This document shows positions 42,817 to 51,841 of a DNA stretch of 64,000 bases, piece by piece. Both the position numbers and the translations under genes were made by a program. Source of the stretch: Pseudomonas putida (lineage in GTDB: Bacteria; Pseudomonadota; Gammaproteobacteria; Pseudomonadales; Pseudomonadaceae); assembly GCF_005080685.1 (NCBI RefSeq), contig NZ_CP039371.1:3038001-3102000 (forward strand), written 5' to 3'. A model generated the notes under the pieces. The model was not told where the DNA came from, did not search any database, and saw nothing but the letters and a program-made list of their open reading frames with translations. The stretch's first letter is position 1, and each line of letters begins with the position of its first letter.

Positions 42817-43829
42817 GGTTGAACCTCCGCACTCGCCACCACCAACGCTGGCTTGGCCTTGCGCTTGCGCCGCAACATCCCCAGCAGCAGGCCATATACC
42901 CCTTGCTTGCCGAACAGCACCACCAGCAACAGCAGTGGCCCGAAGATCAGCATCCAGTGCTCGGTCCATTGGCTGAGCACCTGTTCCAGGCCCAGGTAGG
43001 TCGCGGCGCCGAGTACAGGGCCGAGGAGGGTGCCGACACCACCCAGGATGACCATGGCCATCAGCTCGCCGGACTTTTGCCAGGCGCCCATGTCCGGGCT
43101 GATGAACAGTGCATAGTTGGCCCAGAGAATGCCCGCAAGGCCACCACCGGTGCCGGCGATGACGAATGCGGTCAGGCGATAGCGCAATGGTTTGAGGCCA
43201 AGGCTCACGGTACGCCGCTCGCTCTGCTTGAGACCGCGCAACACGAAGCCGAAGCGGGAGTTCACCAGGCGTCGGCACATTAGCAGCCAGCCCAGCAACA
43301 ACGCACTGCACAGGTAGTAGAAATGGTTGGCGTCGGACAGGTTCAGGGCACCCAGGGTATTGCGCTCGCCGAGCAGGATGCCGTCGTCGCCGCCATACAA
43401 CGACAGCGAACTGAGCACGAAATAAAGCATCTGCCCAAAGGCCAGGGTGATCATGATGAACTGCACGCCGGTGGTGCGCAGCGACAGGTAACCCACTACC
43501 AGCGAGAACAGGGCGCAGATCAGCAGCGCCAGTGGCCACACCACCAGCGCATCGTTGCTCCCCGCCCAACCCCACAGCGGCATGGCCTGGGAGGTGTGGA
43601 AGGCGACGATGCCGACGATGTAGCCGCCCAGGCCGAAGAACGCGGCATGGCCGAAGCTGACCATGGCGCCATAGCCGATCAACAGGTCGAGGCTGATCGC
43701 GGCCATGCCGTAGATCGCCAGGCGGGTGAAGAAGCTGACCAGGTAGGGCTCGTTCAGCCAGTTGGCCAGTAACGGCACCAGGGCGAAGATCGCCAGGCAA
43801 GCCAGGTCGATGACAAGACGTGGTGACAT
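42813..43829 (-). CDS. LivM-type ABC importer permease
   Basis: A 338-residue permease with about ten hydrophobic helices and the conserved coupling segment LVNSRFGFVLRGLKQSERRTVSLGLKPLRYRL. ATG 43829 has GAGGAG 7 bp upstream, rather than an earlier in-frame ATG. It works with LivH in the same importer. The basic C-terminal tail RRKRKAKPA is longer than usual. Confidence 0.88.
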   Translation of the reverse strand: MSPRLVIDLACLAIFALVPLLANWLNEPYLVSFFTRLAIYGMAAISLDLLIGYGAMVSFGHAAFFGLGGYIVGIVAFHTSQAMPLWGWAGSNDALVVWPLALLICALFSLVVGYLSLRTTGVQFIMITLAFGQMLYFVLSSLSLYGGDDGILLGERNTLGALNLSDANHFYYLCSALLLGWLLMCRRLVNSRFGFVLRGLKQSERRTVSLGLKPLRYRLTAFVIAGTGGGLAGILWANYALFISPDMGAWQKSGELMAMVILGGVGTLLGPVLGAATYLGLEQVLSQWTEHWMLIFGPLLLLVVLFGKQGVYGLLLGMLRRKRKAKPALVVASAEVQP

Positions 43830-43839
43830 GCGGTTCTCC

Positions 43840-44751
43840 TCAGGCTCGGGCCGGCAGCAGGCCGCGCGGGCGTAGCAGCAGCACCACGGCCATGACGATG
43901 TAGGCACTGGCGGACACCAGGCCGGCGCTTACGGTGCCGCTGCTCTCGCTGGGCAGCAGCTGGTCGAGCAACGGGGGGATGTAGGCGCGCCCCAGGCTGT
44001 CGACCATGCCGATCAGCAGGGCACCGACCAGTGCACCGCGTACCGAGCCGACACCGCCGACCACGATGACCACGAAGGTAGTGATCAGGATCTTCTCGCC
44101 CATGCCGATCTCCACCGACAGCAGCGGCGCCGCCATGAACCCGGCGAGCCCGCAGAGTACGCAGCCGAAAACGAACACCAAGGTATACAACCGGGCGATG
44201 TTCACCCCCAGCGCACCGACCATTTCATGATCGTCAGCGCCGGCGCGTATCAGCATGCCGAGGCGGGTACGGCTGATCAGCCACCACATGCCGATGGCCA
44301 CGACGATGCCGGCGGCGATGAACAGCAGGCGGCTGACCGGATACATCAATCCAGGCAACACCTGGACGAAGCTCGAATACCACTGCGGCGTCGGCATCGC
44401 CGGCGGGCTGCGGCCGAACAGCACGGTCAGCAGTTCGTTGCTGAAGAACACTACCGCCAGGGTCGCCAGCACCTGATCCAGGTGGTCGCGCTTGTACAGC
44501 CTGCGCATGATCGAGGTCTCGATCAGCGCTCCGTAGCAGGCGGCGCCGAGCACGGCTGCCAGGCCGCCGAGCCAGAACGATCCGGTGCTCATGGCGGTGT
44601 ACGCGGCGCAGAAGGCGCCGACCATGTAGAAAGCACCGTGGGCGAGATTGATCACTCCCATGATGCCGAAAATCAGGGTCAACCCGGAGGCCAGCAGAAA
44701 CAGCAGCGCGCTGTACTGCAACCCGTTGAGAATCTGTTCGAGCAATAACAT
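43840..44751 (-). CDS. LivH-type ABC importer permease
   Basis: A 303-residue permease with helices starting LLEQILNGLQYSALLFLLASGLTLIFGIMGVINLAHGAFYM, the classical LivH beginning, and the LIRAGADDHEMVGALGVNIARLY coupling loop. It is separated from the substrate-binding-protein gene by 61 bp holding a stem-loop. Confidence 0.9.
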   Translation of the reverse strand: MLLLEQILNGLQYSALLFLLASGLTLIFGIMGVINLAHGAFYMVGAFCAAYTAMSTGSFWLGGLAAVLGAACYGALIETSIMRRLYKRDHLDQVLATLAVVFFSNELLTVLFGRSPPAMPTPQWYSSFVQVLPGLMYPVSRLLFIAAGIVVAIGMWWLISRTRLGMLIRAGADDHEMVGALGVNIARLYTLVFVFGCVLCGLAGFMAAPLLSVEIGMGEKILITTFVVIVVGGVGSVRGALVGALLIGMVDSLGRAYIPPLLDQLLPSESSGTVSAGLVSASAYIVMAVVLLLRPRGLLPARA

Positions 44752-44770
44752 ATGGCGTTCCTCATGAGCG

Positions 44771-44794
44771 CGCCCTGCAGCGGGCTGCAGGGCG
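44771..44794 (-). ncRNA. Intergenic mRNA stem-loop between binding-protein and permease genes
   Basis: CGCCCTGCAG (44771-44780) pairs perfectly with CTGCAGGGCG (44785-44794) around a 4-nt loop. In this operon it lies between the substrate-binding-protein gene and livH on the minus-strand transcript. No T-run follows. Such hairpins often let the abundant binding protein mRNA outlast or exceed the permease mRNA; here that is inferred. Confidence 0.6.
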
Positions 44795-44812
44795 AGCAGC
44801 GTCAGCAGCGGA

Positions 44813-45973
44813 TCAGAGCTTGCAAAGCGCCGCGTAGCTGTCGACGTGGTGACTGGCCAAGGTCTTGATCGGCACTTCCTGCAACGTGCCGTCGGCGCCG
44901 GTCTGTACCTGCAACAGGTACCAATCGATCACCGGGTGCTGGTTCTGGGCGAAGCTGAAGTTGCCGCGGATCGAGTCGAACTTGACGTTGTGCATCGCCG
45001 TGCGGAATGCCGGCACATCCTTGAGGTTGCCCTGGGTGGTGTTCAGCGCCGCCCCTATGAGGCGCGCGGTGTCGTAGCTCTGGGCCGCGTACACCGTGGG
45101 TTGGCGCTTGTATTTCTCGGTGAATGCCTTGACGAAGGCCTGGTTGGCCGGATTGCTCGATTGCGGGTTCCACAGGGTGACGATATTGGTGCCCTTGGCC
45201 ACTTCGCCGGTGGCTGCGAGCATGCGCTCGTCCATCGAGAACACCGGTACCACCATCGGAATCGTCGCCGACAGCCCGGAACTGCCGTATTGCTTGGCGA
45301 AGTTGATGCCACCGCCACCTGGGTGGAACTGGAAGATCGCGTCAGGTGCCAGCGAACGGATCCGTGCCAGCTCTACCGAGAAATCCAGCTGGTTGAGCTT
45401 GGTGTAGATCTCGGTGACCTCGCCCTTGTAGGTGCGCTTGAAGCCTGCCAACGCATCACGACCGCCCTGGTAGTTGGGGGCGAGGATGACCATCTTCTTG
45501 TAGCCCAGCTCGTTGGCGGCGACGCCAGCCATCTCGTGCGGGGTGTCGTTCTGGTAGGAGCCGACGAAGTAGTTGGCCATGCATTTTTCGCCAGCCAGCG
45601 TCGAAGGGGCGGTGTTGATGCTGACGTAGAAGCCGTCCTTGGTCGCGGTATTGATCACCGCCGCGAGTACGTTGGAGAAAATCACCCCGGTGTACAGCGA
45701 AACGCCGTCCAGGCTCATCCGGTCGGCGATCTGCTTGGCCTTGGCCGGTTGCAGCCCGTCGTCCTCGACGATCAGTTGCACCGGCACGCCGCCCAGTTTG
45801 CCGCCTTCCTGGTCGATCGCCAGCTCAAAGCCATCGCGGGAATCTTCGCCCAGGTAACCGGCAGGCGTGGACAAGGTAGTGATGAAACCGATCCGGACAG
45901 GCTCCACGGCCTGGGCGGCAGCAGCCGCGCAGAGGGTAGTTGCCAGACATGCACGCAATATCAGGTTTTTCAT
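44813..45973 (-). CDS. Periplasmic substrate-binding protein of the Liv-type importer
   Basis: A 386-residue type I periplasmic binding protein with a cleavable signal (MKNLILRACLATTLCAAAAAQA) and VRIGFITTLSTPAGYLGEDSRDGFELAI at the mature N-terminus, a form seen in binding proteins for aromatic acids. It follows antC by 75 bp in the same direction, suggesting co-expression and a role in uptake of anthranilate or its precursor. Confidence 0.87.
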   Translation of the reverse strand: MKNLILRACLATTLCAAAAAQAVEPVRIGFITTLSTPAGYLGEDSRDGFELAIDQEGGKLGGVPVQLIVEDDGLQPAKAKQIADRMSLDGVSLYTGVIFSNVLAAVINTATKDGFYVSINTAPSTLAGEKCMANYFVGSYQNDTPHEMAGVAANELGYKKMVILAPNYQGGRDALAGFKRTYKGEVTEIYTKLNQLDFSVELARIRSLAPDAIFQFHPGGGGINFAKQYGSSGLSATIPMVVPVFSMDERMLAATGEVAKGTNIVTLWNPQSSNPANQAFVKAFTEKYKRQPTVYAAQSYDTARLIGAALNTTQGNLKDVPAFRTAMHNVKFDSIRGNFSFAQNQHPVIDWYLLQVQTGADGTLQEVPIKTLASHHVDSYAALCKL

Positions 45974-46048
45974 GATGCGGCCTTTGCAGTAGGTCGAGGA
46001 GGGCAGCGTTGCGGTACTCGGGCGGGCCGAAGTGTTGTTGTTATCGGT

Positions 46049-47071
46049 TCAGCTGTTGCTTTCGGTGAACTTCTCCAGGTACAGGCGGCTGTGTTCCAGG
46101 CCGTTGTCGCTGCGCCAGGTCTTGATCGACTCGACCATCGGTGGTGGGCCGCACAGGTACACATCGAAGGGCTGATCGCGCAGCGCCGCGACGTCCAGGT
46201 GCTCGGCGATGTAGCCGGATTTGCCCGGCCAATCGCCGCCGGGTTCGCTGACCACCGGGGTAAAGCGAAAGCCAGGTACGCGCTGGGCATAGGCCTCGAT
46301 ACGCGCCAGTTCGCACAGGTCGGCGGCGTTGCGCACGCCGTAGTACAGGTGCACGGGGTGGCCGCAACCGCCCTGTTCGGCGATCTCGTCGAGCATGCCG
46401 AGAAATGCCGACAGCCCGGTGCCGCCAGCGATCATCAGCAATGGCCGGTCGACATGGCGCAGGTAGAACGCACCCAGCGGTGCTTCCAGCTCGATGACAT
46501 CTCCCACCTCGCAGCGCTGGCGCATGTAGTCGCTCATCACGCCGCTGGGCAGCAAACGGATGAGGAACTGCAACTGGCTGCTACCGGGTGCACTGGCGAA
46601 GGAGTACGAGCGCCGGTGCTCGGTGCCCGGCACCTTCAGGCGTGCGTACTGGCCGGGCAGGTAGTCCAGCGCGGCGCCGACCGCACCAGTCTCGACGTGG
46701 AGGATGGCGGTGGTCGGCGACACCTGCTGTACCTGGCTGACCGTGCCTTGCAAATTGGCCGGGCCGGCGCTGCCACAGAGGCTGGAGTCGAAGTCGAAAT
46801 AGAAGGCAGCGTCCGACTGCACGCGGGTCTGGCAGGTCAGCACCTTGCGCTCGGCCAGGTCTTGCGCCGACAGCGCTTCGTCGTCCACGTAGTCCTGGGT
46901 GTATTGGCCCGACTCGCAACGGCCCTGGCAAGTGGCGCAGACGCCTTCGCGGCAGTCCAGCGGTATCTTGATGCCGCTGCGCAAGGCTGCGTCGAGCAGG
47001 ATCTCGTTGTTCTGCACCTGGCAGAACAGCGTCTTGCCGTCGGCAAAACTGAAGGCGACTTTGTGTGGCAT
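46049..47071 (-). CDS. antC: Anthranilate 1,2-dioxygenase electron-transfer component
   Basis: A 340-residue reductase with the N-terminal plant-type [2Fe-2S] domain (LDCREGVCATCQGRC), FAD domain (HRRSYSFASAPGSSQLQF) and NAD domain (LLMIAGGTGLSAFLGMLDEI). This order is the BenC/AntC type, opposite to the VanB-type reductase in the neighbouring operon. It transfers electrons from NADH to the AntAB oxygenase. It is the third gene of antABC, 18 bp after antB. Confidence 0.92.
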   Translation of the reverse strand: MPHKVAFSFADGKTLFCQVQNNEILLDAALRSGIKIPLDCREGVCATCQGRCESGQYTQDYVDDEALSAQDLAERKVLTCQTRVQSDAAFYFDFDSSLCGSAGPANLQGTVSQVQQVSPTTAILHVETGAVGAALDYLPGQYARLKVPGTEHRRSYSFASAPGSSQLQFLIRLLPSGVMSDYMRQRCEVGDVIELEAPLGAFYLRHVDRPLLMIAGGTGLSAFLGMLDEIAEQGGCGHPVHLYYGVRNAADLCELARIEAYAQRVPGFRFTPVVSEPGGDWPGKSGYIAEHLDVAALRDQPFDVYLCGPPPMVESIKTWRSDNGLEHSRLYLEKFTESNS

Positions 47072-47089
47072 GGTCGTGTTCCGCAGGAA

Positions 47090-47587
47090 TCAGAGGTGGT
47101 AGAAGTCGAGCACGGAGTTGATCCGGTCGTTTAGCAGCACCACGTGCTTGCGGGCGATCTTCCAGCTGTCGCCGTCCGGGCGCAGGCGGTAGGTGGCCAG
47201 GCCGTAGAACTGGTCGCTGGTCTGCATGCGGTAGAACAGCGTGTGCCAGTTGACCCGCACCTCCAGCTCGTCATTGGCCAGTGGCGCGATGCGCACGTTG
47301 TTCAGCAAATGCACGGTACGCGGCATCGGAATGGTCGAGGCGGCCTTGCCGGTGCGGATGCGGAACACGCGGTCTTCCAGGCCTCCGCGGTTGGCGTAGT
47401 AGATCAACGACATGCCTTTCTTGGGATCGGTGGTGTACACATGCTCGGAATCCCACTGCGGCAGGTGGAACTCGCTGTCCTCGCTGAACATCGAGAGGTA
47501 GGTGTCCCAATCCTGGTTGTCACAGGCCTCGGCGTTGCGGTAGAGGAATTGTTCGACGCGGTATTGCAGTTGCGCATTCATGGTCAC
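47090..47587 (-). CDS. antB: Anthranilate 1,2-dioxygenase small (beta) subunit
   Basis: A 165-residue NTF2-fold beta subunit with VEQFLYRNAEACDNQDWDTYLSMFSEDSEFHLPQWDSEHVYTTDPK, typical of AntB/BenB. Its ATG overlaps the antA stop by 4 bp. A second ATG two codons in is possible. Confidence 0.93.
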   Translation of the reverse strand: MTMNAQLQYRVEQFLYRNAEACDNQDWDTYLSMFSEDSEFHLPQWDSEHVYTTDPKKGMSLIYYANRGGLEDRVFRIRTGKAASTIPMPRTVHLLNNVRIAPLANDELEVRVNWHTLFYRMQTSDQFYGLATYRLRPDGDSWKIARKHVVLLNDRINSVLDFYHL

Positions 47588-48987
47588 ACTTCCTTGAGCT
47601 TGAGCGATTGCTGCTCGTTCGCCTTGCGGGCCAGGCCTTCGAGCAGGAACCGTTGCCAGTTGGCGTGCTGGTTGACGTAGAGGCCTTCGTGGGTGAATTC
47701 GGTGCCGGTCAGGGCCGGGCGGATACCGATGGTCTCGCTATTGGGCGTAGCGCCCTCGACCCACTTGCCTTCACCGCGGGAAATATCGCTCCAGCGCTCC
47801 AGGCGCGCCTGGAAGCCGCGCTGGGCTTCGCGGAACTCCACCAGGTCGTCTGGCGTGCCGAGCCCGGATACGTTGAAGAAGTCTTCGAACTGGCGGATGC
47901 GGTTCTCACGATCGGCGTCCGATTCGCCGACCACCCCCAAGCAGAAGCTGTTGATCTCGGTCTTGTTCCAGGCCAGCGGACGAATGATCCGCAACTGCGA
48001 GCTGATCTGGTCGAGGAAGAACATGCTCGGATAGATGTTCAGGTTGCGCAGGCGGTGCATCATCCATTGGGCCTTGCCCTGGCCATGTTCCTCGACCAGA
48101 CGCGGCATGATGGTGGCGTAGCCGGGGCGGACCGCCGGGTTGGGCATGTCGCTGAACAGCACGCTGTGGCCGTTGTGGAAGGCGAACCAGCCGTCGTCGG
48201 TTTCCTTGTCGCCGGCCCCGAGCTTGCTGTAGTCCAGGGTGTCGCTGGCGGCCAGGCCTTTTTCGGCATTGACCTGCTGACGATGCTGCACGGTGGCGAC
48301 GTAGTTGTAATGCACGGTACTGACGTGATAACCGTCCAGTCCGTTCTCGTTCTGCAGCTTCCAGTTACCGTCGTAGGTGTAGGCGCTCTTGCCGGGCAGT
48401 ACTTCGAGCTGGCCGGTGGGGGATTGCGCCACCATCATGTCGAAGAACACCTTGGCATCGCCGAGGAAATCTTCCAGGGTATCGCTGCCACCCACGTCGA
48501 GGCTGACGAAGACGAACCCCTTGTAGCTTTCGATGCGGGCCTTCTTCAGCCCGCGGGTGGCCTTGTCGAAGCCTTCCGGGTATTCGCCGGGTGCCTTGAC
48601 CTTCACCAGGCGGCCATCGCTCTTGTAGCACCAGGCGTGGAACGGGCAGGTGAAGGTGGACTGGTTGCCCTTGCCGACACGCGTCAGGGTGGTACCGCGG
48701 TGCTGGCAGGCGTTGATCAGGGCGTTGAGCTTGCCTTCGCCATCTCGGGTGATGATCAGCGGCTGACGTCCGGCGCGCATCGTCAGGAAGTCGTGGTTGT
48801 TGGCGATTTCGCTCTCGTGGCAGGCGTAGATCCAGTTCTTCTCGAAAATCAGTTCCATTTCCAGGTCAAAGAGGTCCGGCTCGGTGAACATGTCGCGGGC
48901 GATCCGGTAAACACCGTCCTGCGGCCGAAAGTCCAGGCAACTTTCAACAAATTGTTTCCACTGTTCAACGCTTCTCGTTTGACTCAT
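47584..48987 (-). CDS. antA: Anthranilate 1,2-dioxygenase large (alpha) subunit
   Basis: A 467-residue Rieske oxygenase that adds O2 to anthranilate, giving catechol, CO2 and ammonia. Rieske ligands are Cys94/His96 (ACQHRGTT) and Cys114/His117 (CPFHAW). The mononuclear iron site is Asp218, His221, His226 (GLDGYHVSTVHYNYV). Stretches such as DMFTEPDLFDLEMELIFEK and YKSDGRLVKVKAPGEYPE match my recollection of Pseudomonas AntA rather than BenA. ATG 48987 has GAGG 8 bp upstream. An AraC-type site lies 65 bp before it. Confidence 0.94.
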   Translation of the reverse strand: MSQTRSVEQWKQFVESCLDFRPQDGVYRIARDMFTEPDLFDLEMELIFEKNWIYACHESEIANNHDFLTMRAGRQPLIITRDGEGKLNALINACQHRGTTLTRVGKGNQSTFTCPFHAWCYKSDGRLVKVKAPGEYPEGFDKATRGLKKARIESYKGFVFVSLDVGGSDTLEDFLGDAKVFFDMMVAQSPTGQLEVLPGKSAYTYDGNWKLQNENGLDGYHVSTVHYNYVATVQHRQQVNAEKGLAASDTLDYSKLGAGDKETDDGWFAFHNGHSVLFSDMPNPAVRPGYATIMPRLVEEHGQGKAQWMMHRLRNLNIYPSMFFLDQISSQLRIIRPLAWNKTEINSFCLGVVGESDADRENRIRQFEDFFNVSGLGTPDDLVEFREAQRGFQARLERWSDISRGEGKWVEGATPNSETIGIRPALTGTEFTHEGLYVNQHANWQRFLLEGLARKANEQQSLKLKEV

Positions 48988-49024
48988 GGTGCAGTCCTCG
49001 GCCATCGGGCTAATTCATGCATCC

Positions 49025-49085
49025 ATTAAATGAGCACGCCTGGCGCAGGGTCTATCCGCTTAATAAGTGAATAGCATCCAGAAAA
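49025..49085 (-). promoter_or_regulatory. antA promoter region with two AraC-type half-sites
   Basis: On the minus strand, half-sites TTTTCTGGATG (49075-49085) and TTAAGCGGATA (49053-49063) are direct repeats with a 22-bp period, the spacing usual for AraC/XylS activators. TTTAAT at 49025-49030 could be the -10 box, and the proximal site would then touch the -35 region. Half-sites of almost the same sequence and the same spacing recur before the first AraC gene (50676-50708). The remaining 48988-49333 gap contains the porin leader. Confidence 0.65.
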
Positions 49086-49273
49086 TCGGCGACATTTCTC
49101 CAGATGTTTTGCCGAGCCCTGCAAACCCGGAAATACCTGCCGTTCGTGGCTGAGCATTTGGCTATTTGTCTTCAACTAACGGGATAGCCGCTACCGGCCC
49201 GCTTGCCGCTTAATTCGTCCCCAGACACCGACAGAGTGTTTTTCAAACGCTAACGACGACTGCCCTTTGCATA

Positions 49274-49289
49274 ACGGCCTTGCGGCCGT
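49274..49289 (+). other. Small hairpin in the porin leader
   Basis: ACGGCC (49274-49279) and GGCCGT (49284-49289) pair around TTGC, followed by an A-rich rather than a T-rich stretch. It lies 45 bp before the porin start and may shape its mRNA leader; it is not a good terminator. Confidence 0.35.
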
Positions 49290-49333
49290 CCAAATAAAAA
49301 TGCCGTGTTGCGTGCGGCCTGGGGAAGAACGAC

Positions 49334-50584
49334 ATGTTGCAACGAACTTGGTGGGTGAGGGGTGTTCAAACCATTGGCCTGTGTGCGCCGCTGTTGGCGC
49401 AAGCCGATATCGTCGATGACAGCAACTTGGCGCTGGGACTGCGCAACTTCTACATCGACCGCGACTTCAAGGGCGACAACCCGGCGCGTTCGCGGGTCGG
49501 TAGCTGGACCCAGGGTTTCGATTTGCGTTTCGCCTCTGGCTATAGCGATGGCCCGCTGCAATTCGGCGTGGATGCCAACGTGCAATATGCGATTCGCCTG
49601 GATGGCGGAGGCGGGCGCGGTGACGACACCATCATCCCCTATAGCGTCAGCCGCCAGGCCCAGCCCGATGACTATGGGCGAGGTGGCCTGACCTTCAAGA
49701 TGCGCTACTCCAAGACCGAGCTGAAAATCGGTGAACTACGGCCGATCCTGCCTGTGGTGGTGATCGATGATTCCCGTCAGTTGACCACCACCTATCGCGG
49801 CGGCTTGCTCGAGTCCAGGGAAATCGACGGCCTGACCCTGCATGCCGGGCGCCTCACCGAGTTCGGCACGCGTAACTCGTCCAACTACGAGAAGCTCTAC
49901 CTGCAGACTGGCTCCGGCGTGGTGCGCGGCAGCGACGGGATGAACCTTGCGGGCGGCAGCTACGTCTTCAACAAGGCCTGGACCGGCAGCTACTACTACG
50001 CGCAAGTCGAGGACATCTACCAGCAGCACTACCTGGGCGTGACCAACCTGACCGACCTGGGCGCGGGCTATGGGCTCAAGACCGATTTGCGCTACTTCAA
50101 CAACAACGGGGACGGCGATGCCCTGTATGGCGACATCGACAACCGTTCCTACGGCATCATGACCACCTTGAGGAAGGGCGCTCACGCGTTCGGCGTGGGC
50201 TACCAGCGCATGCTCGGCGACAGTAATTTCCCCACCCTGGGCGGCTACGTGCCACAACCCTACCTGGTGAACTGGTCACGCGTGGCGTTCATCAAGCCCA
50301 ACGAGAAGTCCTGGCAGGCGCGCTACGACTACGATTTTGCCGGCATGGGTATTCCGGGTCTGAAGTTCATGACCCGTTACCTCAAGGGCACCTCGATCGA
50401 TCGCGGTGACACCTTGAGCGAAGCTGCCGAAAGCGAGCGCAACCTGATCTTGTCCTATGTGGTGCAAAGTGGGCCTTTGCAAGGGTTGGGATTCGAGGCG
50501 GGTAATGTGGTGGCCAAGTTCAGCCATGGTAACGACTGGGTCGAGAACCGGCTGGTCACCCTGTACACCTGGAAATTCTGGTAA
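49334..50584 (+). CDS. OprD-family outer-membrane porin
   Basis: A 416-residue porin with a signal region ending ..PLLAQA and mature DIVDDSNLALGLRNFYIDRDFKGDNPARS, the OprD family opening. It has repeated aromatic-rich beta strands and a C-terminal strand ending in WKFW, a beta-barrel assembly signal. GGGGAAG precedes the ATG. OprD-type channels admit small aromatic acids, so it likely serves the adjacent anthranilate island, divergent from antA. The signal peptide is unusually rich in tryptophan. Confidence 0.9.
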   Translation: MLQRTWWVRGVQTIGLCAPLLAQADIVDDSNLALGLRNFYIDRDFKGDNPARSRVGSWTQGFDLRFASGYSDGPLQFGVDANVQYAIRLDGGGGRGDDTIIPYSVSRQAQPDDYGRGGLTFKMRYSKTELKIGELRPILPVVVIDDSRQLTTTYRGGLLESREIDGLTLHAGRLTEFGTRNSSNYEKLYLQTGSGVVRGSDGMNLAGGSYVFNKAWTGSYYYAQVEDIYQQHYLGVTNLTDLGAGYGLKTDLRYFNNNGDGDALYGDIDNRSYGIMTTLRKGAHAFGVGYQRMLGDSNFPTLGGYVPQPYLVNWSRVAFIKPNEKSWQARYDYDFAGMGIPGLKFMTRYLKGTSIDRGDTLSEAAESERNLILSYVVQSGPLQGLGFEAGNVVAKFSHGNDWVENRLVTLYTWKFW

Positions 50585-50675
50585 CGCTCTGCCCCGAAAT
50601 CGAACATCACCTGGCGCTGCAATCAGGCGGGCCAGGGTTGTTCGAGGGCCATACGCCGGCAATGGGCGCGTCCGA

Positions 50676-50710
50676 TATCCACTTAATCGTTCATTGCTAG
50701 CCAGAAAATC
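50676..50710. promoter_or_regulatory. Second copy of the AraC-type operator, before the first AraC gene
   Basis: The 35-bp stretch matches the antA site (49053-49087): both contain CTTAAT and CCAGAAAATC at the same spacing. On the minus strand the half-sites are TTTTCTGGCTA (50698-50708) and TTAAGTGGATA (50676-50686), again 22 bp apart. It lies about 100 bp ahead of the regulator start and suggests autoregulation. Confidence 0.65.
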
Positions 50711-50811
50711 CGAATATGCCCAGTGCTCGGTGTGCCGGGCATAGCCCTTGCTTGGTTAATGAGCAAACGCGCCGAAGAGCGCGCCGATATCCCTAGCCGT
50801 GGGTGCATTTC

Positions 50812-51840
50812 ATGAACCAACCGAGCACGAACCACCCGAACATAGTTACGTTCAGAGATATTCGAATAGATCGCTACGACCTCGCCGGTGCGCGGGACTG
50901 GATGGCCGGTATTTGCGGGCCACACGAGTTGCAGACTCGCCAGCCGAACCGCATTCATTTTCACCACAGCGCCAACGTCTTCAAATCCATGTCCACCACC
51001 CTGGGGCGCATGGAATACGGCACCGACGTGACCATCGGTGTCGAGGATGCCGAACACCTCAATTGCTACAGCCTGAGCCTGCCACTGCGTGGCGAGCAGG
51101 AACTGGTCAAGAATGGCCAGCGCCTGCGGTCCGACCGCGACCAGGGGCTGATCGTCACACCCTACGAAACCCAGACCCTGAGCATGACCGGTGACTGCCA
51201 CAAGGTCTCGGTGGTGATCACCCGCATGGCCATGCGCCAGACCCTGGAGTCGATGTTGCAGCGCCCACTGGACGTGCCACTGGTATTCGATCCGGTAATG
51301 GATGCCGTGGAGGGCGCCTCGGCCTCGTGGTGGCGCATGGCGCGCTATTACGTCGAGGAACTGGAGCGCGGGCATGGCCTGTTCGAGCATGTGGCGTTCA
51401 GCCGCGACGTGGAGACCGCCCTTATCAAGGGGCTGATTCTGTCACAGCCCAACAACTACAGCACCGAGCTACGCGAGCAGACGAGCAGCAAGTTGCCGTA
51501 TTACCTGGTGCGGGCCAAGAATTACATCGAGGCCAACGCCCGTGAAGAGATGCACCTGGAAGACATAGAACACGCCGCTGGGGTCTCGCGGTTCAAGCTG
51601 TTCGAAGGTTTTCGCAAGTATTTCGGTTTGTCGCCCATGGCGTACCTGAAGAAATACCGGCTCGCTGCCGTGCGCCAGGAAATCCTCGAGGATGCCTCAC
51701 AGCGCAATATCTCGGTGATTGCGATGGGCTGGGGGTTCTCGCACCTTGGGCGATTCGCCAGCGAATACCGCAAGCTGTTCAACGAGGCGCCCAGCGCGAC
51801 CTTGCAGCGCAACGAAGCCCGCCGTAATCGGTCGTTGTGA
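50812..51840 (+). CDS. antR: AraC/XylS-family regulator, likely activator of antABC
   Basis: A 342-residue protein with an N-terminal AraC-like ligand-binding domain (residues about 30-200) and a C-terminal pair of helix-turn-helix motifs (EMHLEDIEHAAGVSRFKLFEGFRKYFG and VIAMGWGFSHLGRFASEYRKLF). ATG 50812 and GTG 50803 are both possible starts. Its position beside antABC and the porin, and the shared operator, point to an AntR-type anthranilate-responsive activator of the XylS type; the symbol is by context. Confidence 0.8.
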   Translation: MNQPSTNHPNIVTFRDIRIDRYDLAGARDWMAGICGPHELQTRQPNRIHFHHSANVFKSMSTTLGRMEYGTDVTIGVEDAEHLNCYSLSLPLRGEQELVKNGQRLRSDRDQGLIVTPYETQTLSMTGDCHKVSVVITRMAMRQTLESMLQRPLDVPLVFDPVMDAVEGASASWWRMARYYVEELERGHGLFEHVAFSRDVETALIKGLILSQPNNYSTELREQTSSKLPYYLVRAKNYIEANAREEMHLEDIEHAAGVSRFKLFEGFRKYFGLSPMAYLKKYRLAAVRQEILEDASQRNISVIAMGWGFSHLGRFASEYRKLFNEAPSATLQRNEARRNRSL

Positions 51841-51841
51841 G

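Noticed and set aside
42816..43800. N-terminal extension of livG through livM
   Set aside because: The frame is the shadow of livM; ATG 42816 overlaps the livM stop and begins the usual LivG sequence.
44846..47134. A 762-residue open frame on the plus strand across livJ-like and antC genes
   Set aside because: It runs over two genuine genes in antisense and their intergenic gap, with low-complexity composition typical of GC-rich shadows.
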